Shown piece by piece: positions 45,817 through 57,148 of a DNA stretch of 64,000 nt. The translations under genes were made by a program, and so were the position numbers. The stretch is taken from contig NZ_SJPX01000001.1 of assembly GCF_007860175.1 (NCBI RefSeq), positions 186,001-250,000 on the forward strand, in the 5' to 3' direction. Source of the DNA: Rubripirellula reticaptiva. Lineage in GTDB: Bacteria > Planctomycetota > Planctomycetia > Pirellulales > Pirellulaceae. Each line of letters opens with the position of its first letter. The first letter of the stretch is position 1. Under the pieces are notes generated by a model, which saw nothing but the letters and a program-made list of their open reading frames with translations, did no database searches and was not told the DNA's origin.

Positions 45817-47103
45817 CTATCTTGCCTTGTCGCTGATGTCTTTGCGACACCAAGCGCCTTGCCAGCGAATTTCTTTCACACCGCGATAGGCCTGCAATTT
45901 CGCTTTTGCAATCGTGTCGCCCATTGCTGTCACGCCCAACACGCGGCCGCCGTCGTTGGTGACTTTGCCGTCGACTAATTTGGTTCCGGCGTGAAAGACC
46001 TTCACGTCCTCGATCGCATCGGCTGCTTCCAAGCCCTTGATCTCGCGACCTTTGGCATAGTCGCCTGGATAGCCTTCGCTGGCCATGACCACACAGATGC
46101 TCGGGCGAGGATCCCACTCGAGCGGTTCGATTTCCCCCAAGCGTCCATCGACGGCGGCTTCAAGCACGTCAGCCAAATCTGTTTTCAATCGCATCAACAG
46201 CGGTTGGCATTCGGGATCGCCGAATCGCACGTTGAACTCCAACACCTTCGGCCCACCAGGCGTCAACATCAAGCCAGCATAAAGCACGCCCTTGAACGGT
46301 CGACGAGCTCGCTTCATTGCATGAACGATTGGCACTAAGACATCGGACTCGATGCGCGCCATCATTTCATCGTCAAGAACCGGTGCCGGACAATAGGCTC
46401 CCATGCCTCCGGTGTTTGGACCTGTATCGCCATCGTAGGCGGGCTTGTGATCTTGCGCCGGGGGCAGCGTGACAATCGTTTCGCCATCGGTGATCGCTAA
46501 TACGCTGACCTCGGGACCGGTCAACCGCTCTTCGATGATTAACTCTTTGCCGGCATCACCAAACTCACGTTGCGAAGCGATCCGATCGATTGCATCGAGA
46601 GCTTCGTTACGAGTACCGCAAACGATCACGCCCTTGCCAGCGGCCAACCCATCGGCCTTGACGACGACACGCACCGGTTCATCGGGATCACAGTAGCGTT
46701 CCCAGATGTGACGTGATGCTTGTTCAGCGCTTCGAAACGTCAGATACGTCGCCGTCGGAATATTGGCGGTGTGCAACAGGTTCTTGCAGAACACTTTGCT
46801 GCCTTCCAACTCGGCGGCCGCCTTCGATGGGCCAAACACTTTCAGACCGGCTTCCTCCATGTCGTCGACAAGCCCATCAACCAAGGGAATCTCCGGGCCG
46901 ACAACCACTAAGCCAATGGAATTTTCTTTGGCAAACTGAATGAGGGCTGGCTTATCGGTGACCGCGATCGGAACATTCGTCGCATCCAGAGCCGTGCCGG
47001 CGTTTCCTGGGGCAACAAAAACCTGTTCGACGCGCGGCGATTGCCCTAGTTTCCACGCAAGTGCGTGTTCACGACCACCGCCACCGACTACCAAAACCTT
47101 CAT
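45817..47103 (-). CDS. purD: Phosphoribosylamine–glycine ligase
   Basis: 428 residues from the ATG at 47103 (the codon before is also ATG). Second step of purine synthesis. VLVVGGGGREHALAW at the N-terminus, VVKADGLAAGKGVIVC and GVLYAGLMLTPGGPKVLEFN of the ATP-grasp fold, HKPAYDGDTGPNTGGMGA, and DPECQPLLMRL are intact. The frame continues to 47232 but lacks family character. Converges on prmC. Confidence 0.95.
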   Translation of the reverse strand: MKVLVVGGGGREHALAWKLGQSPRVEQVFVAPGNAGTALDATNVPIAVTDKPALIQFAKENSIGLVVVGPEIPLVDGLVDDMEEAGLKVFGPSKAAAELEGSKVFCKNLLHTANIPTATYLTFRSAEQASRHIWERYCDPDEPVRVVVKADGLAAGKGVIVCGTRNEALDAIDRIASQREFGDAGKELIIEERLTGPEVSVLAITDGETIVTLPPAQDHKPAYDGDTGPNTGGMGAYCPAPVLDDEMMARIESDVLVPIVHAMKRARRPFKGVLYAGLMLTPGGPKVLEFNVRFGDPECQPLLMRLKTDLADVLEAAVDGRLGEIEPLEWDPRPSICVVMASEGYPGDYAKGREIKGLEAADAIEDVKVFHAGTKLVDGKVTNDGGRVLGVTAMGDTIAKAKLQAYRGVKEIRWQGAWCRKDISDKAR

Positions 47104-47679
47104 CATCGAACCCGAGTCTGCGAGGACTAGCCGGCCTGCGTGTCCAAATGGAATCGTATCCAATGGAATCATATCGACAAAACCGGCCCCAAAATTACCA
47201 AGCAGCAATTTACGCGGGTACAGCGAACGCAAACAGCGGTCGATTGAATCCTGTGACGGACGTCCTGCGACCGGCTGTCACGGCCCGTTTGCCAGCAATT
47301 AACGGTAGACACCCCGCCGTTAACAGCTAGAATAAGGCGACTTGCCGAAGAATGAATTTCTGCCATCCGCCCATGTTTCCCACCCCTGGAGTGGCACATT
47401 CTTCGCCCGCGACTAGTTTAGAATGTGCGGTGACGGCGGCGTTTCCCCGACTTGCCACGTCACCGCATTTTCACTCGGCTTCTAGCCAACGACTGATTTA
47501 ATCACACAAGTTCACCACTCAATTTGACCGTTGACGCGGCCGACTACCTGTCACAGAAATGGCGATAGGGTTGCCTAGACTGGTTTTTAAGCGAGAATTC
47601 AGTGAATGCGTCTGGCAATCGAGTTGGCGGCCGCTCCCCAAAACACCCTGAATGCACGTTCTCTCTAGGAGAGTTAGTT
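47104..47679. other. Intergenic region with several dyads
   Basis: About 575 bases between purD and the divergent cupredoxin gene. It holds TTAACGG…CCGTTAA (47299-47323) and two overlapping hairpins (47394-47467, listed separately). Short ORFs here look non-coding. AGGAGAG at 47667-47673 is the ribosome-binding site of the next gene. Confidence 0.45.
47394..47467 (+). promoter_or_regulatory. Two overlapping hairpins upstream of the cupredoxin gene
   Basis: Hairpin 1: GCACATTCT (47394-47402) with AGAATGTGC (47420-47428). Hairpin 2: TGCGGTGACG (47426-47435) with CGTCACCGCA (47458-47467), followed by TTTTC. The arms share TGC at 47426-47428, so full versions cannot form together. They sit about 210 bases before the start codon; they may be a switchable leader or simply adjacent dyads. 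Confidence 0.4.
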
Positions 47680-48471
47680 TTGAAGATTTCGACTCTACGT
47701 CACATTGTTTTTTCTGTTGCCGTTGCTGCAGCTCCGTTTGTCGGCAGCCAAGTAAATGCCGAAGAAACTGGCGATCTGAAAATTCGCTTCGAATATGGCG
47801 GAACCCCTCCGAAAGCAGAAGCGATCGACGTCAACAAGGATGTCGAGTTCTGTGGCCGAAATCCGCTGATCGACGAGCGATTGATTGTTAACCCGGACAA
47901 TAAAGGCATTAAGAACGTTGTCGTTTACGTTTACACCGGCCGAGGCGGGACGAAACTGCCAGACTTTGAACCAGCCAAGAACACACACACACTGGCCAAC
48001 GAAAACTGTCGCTTCGAGCCACACATTGTTGTCGCACAAGTCGGCGACACGCTTGAAGTGACCAACCCGGATGCCGTTGGACACAATGCAAATCTGGGAT
48101 TCTTTAACAACAAGCAACAGAACTTCACAATCCCATCAGGCCAATCGAAAATGGTTGAGCTTGAGAAGGACGAACCTGCACCGATCCCCGTCGATTGCAA
48201 CATTCACCCTTGGATGAAGTCGTTTGTCGTTGTACTTGAACACCCATTTGCCGCGGTCAGCAACGCCGACGGCGAAATGGTCATCAAGGGACTTCCTGTT
48301 GGCACTGAACTGGTCTTCCGAGCGTATCACGAGTCAGGATCAATCAGCGACGTAACAATCAACGGCAAGAAAGAAGAATGGAAGCGAAGCCGGTTCGAAA
48401 CCACCGTCAAGGCAGGCGAGAACGACATGGGCACAGTCGTGATTCCCGCTGAGGCACTGAAATCAAACTAA
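47680..48471 (+). CDS. Exported cupredoxin-like copper protein
   Basis: 263 residues from the TTG at 47680, chosen for the AGGAGAG site 6 bases upstream and the signal peptide (LRHIVFSVAVAAAPFVGSQVNA). The cupredoxin part holds the likely type 1 copper ligands: His in AVGHNANLGF, then Cys, His and Met in VDCNIHPWMKSF. EFCGRNPLIDERLIVN and NVVVYVYTG resemble methylamine-utilisation-type blue copper proteins. It probably carries electrons in the periplasm. A strong terminator follows at once. Confidence 0.85.
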   Translation: MKISTLRHIVFSVAVAAAPFVGSQVNAEETGDLKIRFEYGGTPPKAEAIDVNKDVEFCGRNPLIDERLIVNPDNKGIKNVVVYVYTGRGGTKLPDFEPAKNTHTLANENCRFEPHIVVAQVGDTLEVTNPDAVGHNANLGFFNNKQQNFTIPSGQSKMVELEKDEPAPIPVDCNIHPWMKSFVVVLEHPFAAVSNADGEMVIKGLPVGTELVFRAYHESGSISDVTINGKKEEWKRSRFETTVKAGENDMGTVVIPAEALKSN

Positions 48472-48496
48472 TCAATCTTGAATCGAATTCTTGATG

Positions 48497-48526
48497 AAAG
48501 GCCAGGATCCGTCCTGGCCTTTTTTT
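48497..48526 (+). terminator. Rho-independent terminator
   Basis: Perfect 11-bp stem AAAGGCCAGGA / TCCTGGCCTTT with loop TCCG and a run of seven T. 26 bases past the cupredoxin stop. Confidence 0.92.
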
Positions 48527-48631
48527 GTTTCGATTGCTTGGTGATCCCTGGCTGGCGTTTCCTGTTCGACTTTTTCGATTTCACTCCACTAGTCTGATTA
48601 AAACTCGTGATCTGATGAGATTGGTGATCTG

Positions 48632-50152
48632 ATGCAATCAACGCGAGCTCATTCGATCGGCTTGTTCATTGTCACGATCGTCGTGATGACGATCGCGGTG
48701 GTTGTTCGACTGTCCTCCCTGTATGAAAGTTTCTGGGTCGACGAACTGCACTCGGCTTGGTGCGTCTGGGAATCGTTTGCCGATGTGATGCCTCGGGCGA
48801 GCGCAGGCAATCAATCGCCGGTTTACTTTGCTGGGCTTTGGGCATGGAAACAACTGGTCGGTGAATCAGAGTTTGCACTGCGGCTTAGCAGCGTGATTGC
48901 CGTTGCGATGGGCGCTGGAGTTCTGTGCGTTGGAGTCGGACGTTGGACGGGACAGGTTGCGGCTGGCACCGCCGCAGGACTAACGCTTGCATTGGAGTCG
49001 AACGCGTTGTTTTTTGGCACCGAACTGCGGCCATTTGCGATGGTGATCCTGTTTTCGTCCCTGGCAACCGTTTGCTTTGTTCGATTGGCGACGACCGCGT
49101 CCCGTGAGGAAGACTGGCCGAAATGGCTTTGCCTGGTGATTTCAGTACTCCTTGCGATGGCGTGCCAACCGACGAGTCTGGGGGTGCTGGCATGGTTGCC
49201 CGCGATCGTTTGCTTGGTTTGGGGGTGGCGTGACCGCGGATCGATGACCGAAGTCGACGGCAAATCAATTGCCTTGGCCGCGATTGCGATCGCATCGTTT
49301 TGGGCGATCTGGAAGGTCACGTTGGATGAATCCTGGCATCGCCGCGATGCATGGGCGTCATTCGGCACAGCGAACGATCCATGGCAAATTTGGCAAGCCT
49401 GGGATTGGTTTTGGCTGTCAATCGCACCGGCCGGACTGACTGTCGCCGGCGCTGTCTATCGGTGGCAAATCGGCACCGGCCTCGATCGAAAAACAGTGGT
49501 AAAACGGAACCTAAAGGCGGCCCAGCGAGACCGCATCACCCTTGCGATCATCTTGCTTGCCGCCGCGTTAACGACCGCATACTGGACCGTGTCATGGTCG
49601 GGCGTGATGCCGATTTGGCATCGGCGATATTTCATTGCAGTCCTGCCAATGCTTGCGGTTGGCATGGGCGGCGCAGTTGCTTCCGTGCCGGCGTTCATCC
49701 GAGGCTCAAACTGGCTAGTCGCCGCCGTGATGATCTCGGGATTGACGTGGCAACAGGGCACGATGACCAGCTTGGTCCGATCACCTCGCAGCGTGATTGT
49801 CGCACGCGGCGAAGATTGGCGTGGGGCGGTCGATTGGGTGAACGACAACGCGATGCCCGATGATCGGATCCTGTTGGACGCCGGCCTCATCGAAGCACGA
49901 ACGATCGAAATTTCAGCGGCAAGCTACCAAGTCAAACAGTACCTCAGCTATCCCATCATGGGACCGTACGAGATCCGCCAAGACGTTGAAGCCATCGGCC
50001 CAGACCTGGGTAAAATCACGGTCACCCCGGACAAATCAGTACTTATCATCACTCGCCGCCCTATGGCACGCATCGACGAATCAGTTTTCCCAAAAGCCGA
50101 AATCCATGGCTTCGGGGGCGTATCAGTCATTCGGTTGCCTGCTAATGATTGA
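48632..50152 (+). CDS. GT39-like (ArnT/PMT-type) polytopic glycosyltransferase
   Basis: 506 residues, about ten to twelve membrane helices. The first loop has the acidic DE-type motif in YESFWVDELHSAW, and ALRLSSVIAVAMGAG plus ALFFGTELRPFAMVI follow the GT39/GT83 pattern. Such enzymes use a polyprenyl-phosphate sugar at the outer face of the inner membrane. Acceptor unknown. The soluble C-terminus (DWVNDNAMPDDRILLDAGLI) is conserved in planctomycete homologues. Confidence 0.78.
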   Translation: MQSTRAHSIGLFIVTIVVMTIAVVVRLSSLYESFWVDELHSAWCVWESFADVMPRASAGNQSPVYFAGLWAWKQLVGESEFALRLSSVIAVAMGAGVLCVGVGRWTGQVAAGTAAGLTLALESNALFFGTELRPFAMVILFSSLATVCFVRLATTASREEDWPKWLCLVISVLLAMACQPTSLGVLAWLPAIVCLVWGWRDRGSMTEVDGKSIALAAIAIASFWAIWKVTLDESWHRRDAWASFGTANDPWQIWQAWDWFWLSIAPAGLTVAGAVYRWQIGTGLDRKTVVKRNLKAAQRDRITLAIILLAAALTTAYWTVSWSGVMPIWHRRYFIAVLPMLAVGMGGAVASVPAFIRGSNWLVAAVMISGLTWQQGTMTSLVRSPRSVIVARGEDWRGAVDWVNDNAMPDDRILLDAGLIEARTIEISAASYQVKQYLSYPIMGPYEIRQDVEAIGPDLGKITVTPDKSVLIITRRPMARIDESVFPKAEIHGFGGVSVIRLPAND

Positions 50153-50203
50153 TAGCGGTCTATCCTAGAGATAAATCTCACCTCGTTCCCAGCGATCGTT
50201 TCT

Positions 50204-51601
50204 ATGAAGTTGCAGCACTCGCATGCCTTTCAACTGGTCGCCTTAGCCGCAGTGATGAATTGTCTGCTTGCTTTGCCGCCAGCGCGAGCGGATGACGAGA
50301 CTTCACGTGATGATGAGGCTTCGCGTGGCTACCGAACACTGACAGAGTTGCCGCTGCTTTCCAGCGACTTCACGCAAGAGGTATTCGAAAACAGCTGGCA
50401 ATCTTGGCCCGAACCGCTGCGTAAGGCCGCGGCCCAGGCATCGCCAGATGAACGGTGGAAAATGGCATTTGATCGCTATGGTTTAACCGTTCGGCCGGGC
50501 GACGATTCGGGCAAACCGCTGCAATATGTCGTCGACGAAGCGACCGGGACTTGGACGATGAACTGCTTTGCCTGTCATGGCGGCGACGTCTATGGCGTGC
50601 CAACACCGGGTGCCCCGAACAATCGATTCGCGCTGCAAACGCTGACCGAAGAAATTCGGTCGACGAAATTCAAACTCGGCAAACCGTTTTCGCGGATGGA
50701 CTTGGGCTCGCTCGTGATCCCTCTCGGGACGACCAACGGCACCACCAACGCGGTCGTGTTTGGGATGGGATTGATGAGCAGTCGCGACGCCGATCTGAAC
50801 TTGATTTCAACACCTCTCGAATCGTTCACTCACCATGACATGGATGCGCCGCCGTGGTGGCACTTCAAGAAGCGTCCCTACCTCTACATCGATGGGTTTG
50901 CCGAAAAGGGTCACCGCGCCTTGATGCAGTTTGCATTGATCCCCGAGAACGGGCCAGCGTTTTTTAGGGATCACGAAGACGAGTTCAAAGATGTCAAAGC
51001 CTACCTTTCGTCGCTGACACCGCCCCCGTTCACGGGTGTGATTGACGAGAGTCTGGCAGAGCAGGGCAGGGTACTGTTCAACGAAACCTGCGCCGAGTGT
51101 CACGGCACTTACGGCGACAACCCAAGCTATCCCAATCGGCGAATTTCGATCGACGAAATTGGCACCGATCCTGTTCGCTTACACGCACTGTCGACGACCG
51201 GCCGGCAAAAGTACGCCAACAGTTGGTTTGCTCATGCGGGTGAACCCGACGAGCATTCCACCGTGGTCGATCCCGACGGCTACGTTGCTCCGCCGCTGGA
51301 TGGAATTTGGGCTAGCCCCCCGTACTTCCACAACGGCAGCGTGCCGACGCTATGGCACGTGCTGCACCCCACCGACCGGCCAACCGTTTGGCGACGAACC
51401 GACCAGGCGATGGATGCCGAAAAAGTGGGCTTTCATATCGAACTGGCCGAGAAAATGCCGCTAAACGAGCCGGATGTAGCGATCCGCCGCAGCTATTTTG
51501 ACACGCGTCGATTCGGAAAGAGCGGCTCCGGCCACAATTATCCAGACTTGCTGTCCGAGACCGACAAGCAAGCGGTGCTTGAATATCTGAAAAAGCTGTG
51601 A
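50204..51601 (+). CDS. Exported dihaem c-type cytochrome
   Basis: 465 residues with an N-terminal signal peptide (LVALAAVMNCLLALPPARA). Two CxxCH sites: CFACH at residue 121 and CAECH at residue 296. VIPLGTTNGTTNAVVFGMG, PPWWHFKKRPYLYIDGF and GIWASPPYFHNGSVPTLWHV resemble the dihaem peroxidase/rubber-oxygenase-like group. Likely a periplasmic redox enzyme or electron carrier; matured by the ResB–CcsA system encoded at 35991. Confidence 0.85.
   Translation: MKLQHSHAFQLVALAAVMNCLLALPPARADDETSRDDEASRGYRTLTELPLLSSDFTQEVFENSWQSWPEPLRKAAAQASPDERWKMAFDRYGLTVRPGDDSGKPLQYVVDEATGTWTMNCFACHGGDVYGVPTPGAPNNRFALQTLTEEIRSTKFKLGKPFSRMDLGSLVIPLGTTNGTTNAVVFGMGLMSSRDADLNLISTPLESFTHHDMDAPPWWHFKKRPYLYIDGFAEKGHRALMQFALIPENGPAFFRDHEDEFKDVKAYLSSLTPPPFTGVIDESLAEQGRVLFNETCAECHGTYGDNPSYPNRRISIDEIGTDPVRLHALSTTGRQKYANSWFAHAGEPDEHSTVVDPDGYVAPPLDGIWASPPYFHNGSVPTLWHVLHPTDRPTVWRRTDQAMDAEKVGFHIELAEKMPLNEPDVAIRRSYFDTRRFGKSGSGHNYPDLLSETDKQAVLEYLKKL
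51064..51071 (+). promoter_or_regulatory. GGGCAGGG octamer (KOPS-like)
   Basis: Inside the cytochrome gene, here on its coding strand (Gln-Gly-Arg region). Confidence 0.35.
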
Positions 51602-51691
51602 TCCGACGCCGCCCAGAACCTGTCGTATTCACCGTGTCAATTGTTCCCAGAGATGTCCAGGCCTACGCGATTGTCGGCCGGCAGCGTATAA

Positions 51692-53107
<1,416 letters not shown>

Positions 53108-53139
53108 GACGCCGTCCAAAGCGTTTTGATTCAAGGTAG

Positions 53140-53160
53140 CGAGACTCGGCAAGAGTCTCG
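53140..53160 (+). terminator. Hairpin after thiC
   Basis: CGAGACTC-GGCAA-GAGTCTCG, perfect 8-bp stem. It is followed by ACAAACG rather than a T-run, so termination is uncertain. Confidence 0.45.
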
Positions 53161-53227
53161 ACAAACGTGAAACACGTCGAAAGTCTGACGACGATCGCTA
53201 CCGTGAAAATGGATCACTGATGAAGCC

Positions 53228-54532
53228 CTAGGCTTTGCTTGGCGGTTCCACCCCGTCACTTCCGACGACAAGTCCGGTTCCACGCAATCGCCACAAAAAG
53301 AATGCGGCGCCCACTGCCATCAAAATCGCGCAGATATAAAAGATGTGCTGCGGTCGATCACCAAAGCCTGGACGGATGGCCCAGTACAATAGTGCGGCCA
53401 CGGTCATGAAAGTGAACGAGACTGCGTTCGCCGTTCCCAAGAATCGACCTCGTTCGTCGTCCGGCGACAAGTACTGCAGCAGTGCTTGCAGGGGAACGAT
53501 GTAGAACCCAGAAAAGAACCCAGCACCAAAAATCAGAAACGACGTCATGCTGGTAGCAACATCAAGCATACTGGCGCCAGGCATTTTCGAAGTTGGAACT
53601 GCTCCCAACAACGTAAAAAAGACGATCAACCCGCCCGCGCCAATGGGAATCAATCGCGGCTGAATCTTGTGGCCCGAAATCAATCCGGCCACCGCACAAC
53701 CAACACCGATCGCAACGCCCAACACGCCCATCAACGCACTGGCTTCAGCTCGATTGATACCAAGCACCACGGTGTACTCTGGCACAATGAACAGCGCCAG
53801 CCCAGCTAGCAAGTAGAAGTAGCCCCAGGCCATCATCACCATCAACAATCGCGACTCGGCCATCTCACGGACCGTCATCACATAAGTTGAAACTGGATTC
53901 CAATCCCATTTGAGCTTGCGATCACCAACCGGCAACCGCGGCATGAAAATCGCCGCGATCCAGCCACCGACGGCAATCAAAGTCAGCGCCGCCCCGGGCA
54001 GCCAGGCGATCCCCGCGGCACCGGCTTGAGGCGAGTATCGATCGCTAACCGCGCCGGCCACCAGCGTTCCCACAATGACCGCAACGTTGGTCATCATGTT
54101 GATCGTTCCATTGGCTCGGCTAAGATCGCCATCATCAACCAATTCGGGAATCATCCCATACTTGGCTGGCCCAAAGAACGAACTCTGGCAAGTCAGGGCG
54201 ATCAACGACAACAACGTGACCCACAAATTGCCCGTGAAGAATCCAACGGCGGCAATGATCGCAATCGGGATCTCGGCAATTTTCACCCACAGTGTGACGT
54301 CACGTTTCGAAAAGCGATCGGCAAGCTGACCGCCATATCCCGAAAGCAAAATGAACGGGATCGTAAAGCAGATCCCGACGATGCCCTGGCCACCGGCACC
54401 AAGCTGTCCGGCCCAGGCACCATCGATCACCATGAACGTCAAAATCCCTTTCAGGACATTGTCATTCATCGCCCCAAAGAACTGAGCCGTCAACAGACTC
54501 AGGAAACCACGTTGCAAAATTTTGCTGGACAC
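53228..54532 (-). CDS. MFS transporter, LplT-like
   Basis: 434 residues, about twelve membrane helices. The N-terminus (FLSLLTAQFFGAMNDNVLKG) is the signature of the lysophospholipid transporter LplT group, and GYGGQLADRFSKRDVTLWVK is the MFS loop-2 motif. LplT moves lysophospholipids inward for re-acylation; no acyltransferase domain is fused or adjacent here, so the substrate is inferred only. Confidence 0.83.
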   Translation of the reverse strand: MSSKILQRGFLSLLTAQFFGAMNDNVLKGILTFMVIDGAWAGQLGAGGQGIVGICFTIPFILLSGYGGQLADRFSKRDVTLWVKIAEIPIAIIAAVGFFTGNLWVTLLSLIALTCQSSFFGPAKYGMIPELVDDGDLSRANGTINMMTNVAVIVGTLVAGAVSDRYSPQAGAAGIAWLPGAALTLIAVGGWIAAIFMPRLPVGDRKLKWDWNPVSTYVMTVREMAESRLLMVMMAWGYFYLLAGLALFIVPEYTVVLGINRAEASALMGVLGVAIGVGCAVAGLISGHKIQPRLIPIGAGGLIVFFTLLGAVPTSKMPGASMLDVATSMTSFLIFGAGFFSGFYIVPLQALLQYLSPDDERGRFLGTANAVSFTFMTVAALLYWAIRPGFGDRPQHIFYICAILMAVGAAFFLWRLRGTGLVVGSDGVEPPSKA

Positions 54533-54593
54533 GTCAACGGGCTCTCTGTACCACGGGGCATCGGACGGATTCGGGTCGCGAGAGTCTAGCAGA

Positions 54594-54962
54594 TTAGCCC
54601 GATCGATACTTCGCGATCGCTTCGGGCAGCGGGTACATCGTCACATCCCGGTCGCCCTCGGTCGCCGCGATTTCCAGCAACCGCTCGTATCCACGTGTGA
54701 CCAAAACCGTCCGAGCGTCACGGTAGCCGGCGTCCAAGTTCGCTTTGGCAAAGTCACCTTCGACCGCGACCGCTTCGAAACGCGAATGATCGATGAACTG
54801 GGCCAGCACAGGATTGCAGCGAATGTGGCGTTCGGGCCGCGTGTGCAGCACCTCGGGATCAAGCTCGCCGATGACATAACGCAGGTACAAATCGCTATCG
54901 ACAATCGACGCAACATCACCACGACAAACATCGCACAAATAACCCTCGTCGCACTTCGCCAT
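54594..54962 (-). CDS. Small conserved hypothetical protein with CxxC
   Basis: 122 residues, soluble. MAKCDEGYLCDVCRGDV gives three closely spaced Cys, and RHIRCNPVLAQF a fourth, which could bind zinc. DLYLRYVIGELDPEVLHTRP is a strongly patterned central block. I believe similar proteins are common in planctomycetes but know no function. It is 61 bases upstream of the MFS gene on the same strand. Confidence 0.7.
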   Translation of the reverse strand: MAKCDEGYLCDVCRGDVASIVDSDLYLRYVIGELDPEVLHTRPERHIRCNPVLAQFIDHSRFEAVAVEGDFAKANLDAGYRDARTVLVTRGYERLLEIAATEGDRDVTMYPLPEAIAKYRSG

Positions 54963-55026
54963 ACACCCACCTTCAAGATTTACCGAACCGCATCAACGAT
55001 ACCTTACCGCAACTCCCCAGACGACG

Positions 55027-55095
55027 CTCGCGGCAACCGAACGGCAAAACAGCTCGTGAGAAAGACATCGCACACCCTGCGAACGGAGTGTGGAC
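55027..55095 (+). repeat. Dispersed repeat, copy 1
   Basis: Begins CTCGCGGCAACCGAACGGCA, continues through AGCTCGTGAGAAAGACA and ends with CACACCCTGCGAACGGAG. Aligns with copy 2 (starting 81 bases later) and copy 3 at 57515. The palindrome core is degraded here. Confidence 0.6.
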
Positions 55096-55111
55096 CCGCG
55101 CCTCCGTTCGC
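55079..55111. other. 10-bp hairpin between repeat copies
   Basis: GCGAACGGAG (55079-55088) and CTCCGTTCGC (55102-55111) pair perfectly around a 13-base loop. Confidence 0.5.
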
Positions 55112-55165
55112 GGGATACGAACTGCAAAGCAGTTCCTTGACGAAAACATAGCACACCCTGCGGCT
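55108..55165 (+). repeat. Dispersed repeat, copy 2
   Basis: Begins TTCGCGGGATACGAACTGCA and contains the perfect dyad GAACTGC-AAA-GCAGTTC, then ACATAGCACACCCTGCG. Its end abuts the stop codon of the decayed OGT gene. Confidence 0.6.
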
Positions 55166-57123
55166 ACATCTGCTGATCAGTAACCCACGACCGCATCCGG
55201 GATTCCAGTTCACTCGTCAGGCCCTGCGGATCGGTGAGCGGTCCTGTGTAGAACCGATCTTGAACCACCGTGCGCAGCGATCTCAGCGAATCAAGGTCGC
55301 ACAAAAGCTGGACCGCGATTTCGGCGTATTCCGCCGGATCACTTGCCACCAATTTGATGCAGCCCCATTCGCATCATCATCGCCGACGTGGCTCGATGCG
55401 CGTAATAGTCGCCACAACACGAGACGACCGGAGTTCCCACGGACAAACACTCAAAGGACGTCATCGTCCCTTGATAGGGAAACGCATCGAGCGCCAAATC
55501 ACAGGACATCATCGTTCGCAAGTGCTGCCGGAGCGATTCGGTTTGCGTGCGAAAATCGAGTCGATGAGGAAGCACACCCTCGGCCGCAAATTCCCGTCGG
55601 TATCGATCCTGCAGTTGGGTAACGCTGTAGCGATCACCGTACTTCAAAATCAACTTCGCGTCTGGCACGCGGCGAATGATTAACGCATAGGTTTTTAGCG
55701 CCATCGGCGAAATCTTGGCGATATTGTTGAAGACGCCCAGCACCGGACCATCGCGATCATCGACCGAGATTTCGCTGGCGATTCTATACGGCCGCCATGC
55801 CAAGATCGCGTGGTCCAGCCACACCAATTGTTCGCCGTAAAGATGCTCGGTCAAACCCGGTGGGTCGGCGAATCGATCGGTCAAATGATAGTCAATCGTT
55901 TGCAAGGCCGATGTATTGGGGTGACCCAAAAACGAAGCCTGCACCGGTGCGACCCGTCGTGATACACCGTCACATCAAATTGCGATCGGTCGTGGCTTTC
56001 CAGGATCGGCAACACGATCTCGCCGACCGGATGCGTGTAAAAATCGCTGCCCAAGTACCCGATGCAAATGCGTTCGCCTGGTTGCCGCAATCGGCGCGGG
56101 ATCTTCTCCGGTCGCTCGGTGAATCGCATCCCCAACCGAAAGCGTTCGTTTGAAATTTCCGCAGCCGAGTAGCGGTCGGAATAGTTCATGTACAGCAAGA
56201 AATTCGCAGCCGCAGCCAAGTGATGGCGGTTGATTTCCAACAGCCGCCGACAATACGCCAGCGACTCGTCCACCTCGCCGACCCCGGCCAGCAGCACGGA
56301 CAACTGAAACAGGTTGATCTGGTTCGTCGGGGCAAGCCCGGCGAGCCGACGACGAAACTCGATCGCCTCGAACTTTCGCTCGGCCCGTTCCAGTGTCTCG
56401 CAGACCAAAGGCAACACGCAATTGGCCTTCTACGGGAAAACTGTCGCAGCGTTTGGCAATGTGCTTCAGCGATTCGGCGGCCTCGTCCGTTTGACCGATC
56501 CATCCCAGGGCTTCGGCCAGCCGTAAATGTGCCGCCAAGTCTGACCGATCATCATCGCAAGCCCGTCGCCACCGCGCGGCCTCTTCATCCCAGTTCGCTG
56601 ACAACCACACCGGCTTTTTTGGACCGACTGTGTTGTCCGATGTCCCGACTGCATGCGAACTCTGCCGCAGTGGTTCCGGCGTCGGATATCCGAGCAGATC
56701 CAGCGTGGCGAGAAAATCTTCGTTGCCGCCGAGCGGCAGCCAAAATCCAGGCGGCAAGGGCTTACGTTTTCGTGGCCCGATCGTCTGCGGCTGACTCTTG
56801 ACCGAGTCACCGGTGATCCGGTCATAGCCAGTCCATCGATCCTTCCACGCTGGATCGTAAGTCACCGACAACGCATCACAGATTCCAGCGAGCGTCCGAT
56901 CCGGCGCCGCCAAGAAATCTTCATAGCGAAACCAGGGGATCGTTTGGATCGATTCAGCAAACTGCCGCATCCCACGCCAAACCGCTGCCTCATCCCAAGA
57001 CGCTTTCAGGGATCCGAGTTGTTTCGTGCTGAGGTATTGATCGATCGAATGTCGGACCGTGGCACATCGTGGTCCCAGCCAAACATCCTCACCACCACCC
57101 ATCCCATCCCATCCCACGACCAC
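55164..57123 (-). pseudogene. Decayed sulfotransferase–TPR–OGT (GT41) fusion gene
   Basis: Four pieces read as one gene. (1) 57123 to about 56430: C-terminal part of a sulfotransferase (IPWFRYEDFLAAPDRTLAGI), then TPR helices (AEALGWIGQTDEAAESLKHI). (2) From about 56430 in a new frame: more TPR (LSVLLAGVGEVDESLAYCRR) and the start of the OGT catalytic region (GERICIGYLGSDFYTHPVGE). (3) At about 55955 YHDG jumps to VAPVQASFLGHPNTS in another frame; relatives have about 50 residues between, so this is a deletion. (4) At about 55352 a one-base shift separates MGLHQIGGK-stop from VASDPAEYAEIAVQLLCD. The sulfotransferase P-loop end is missing. Almost certainly non-functional. Confidence 0.8.
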
Positions 57124-57148
57124 CCGCCAATCCCGAGCAAAACCACCT

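Larger units (their letters stand above)
54963..55163. other. Repeat-rich intergenic stretch
   Basis: No gene. It holds two adjacent copies of a dispersed repeat (55027 and 55108) with a hairpin between them. Confidence 0.5.
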
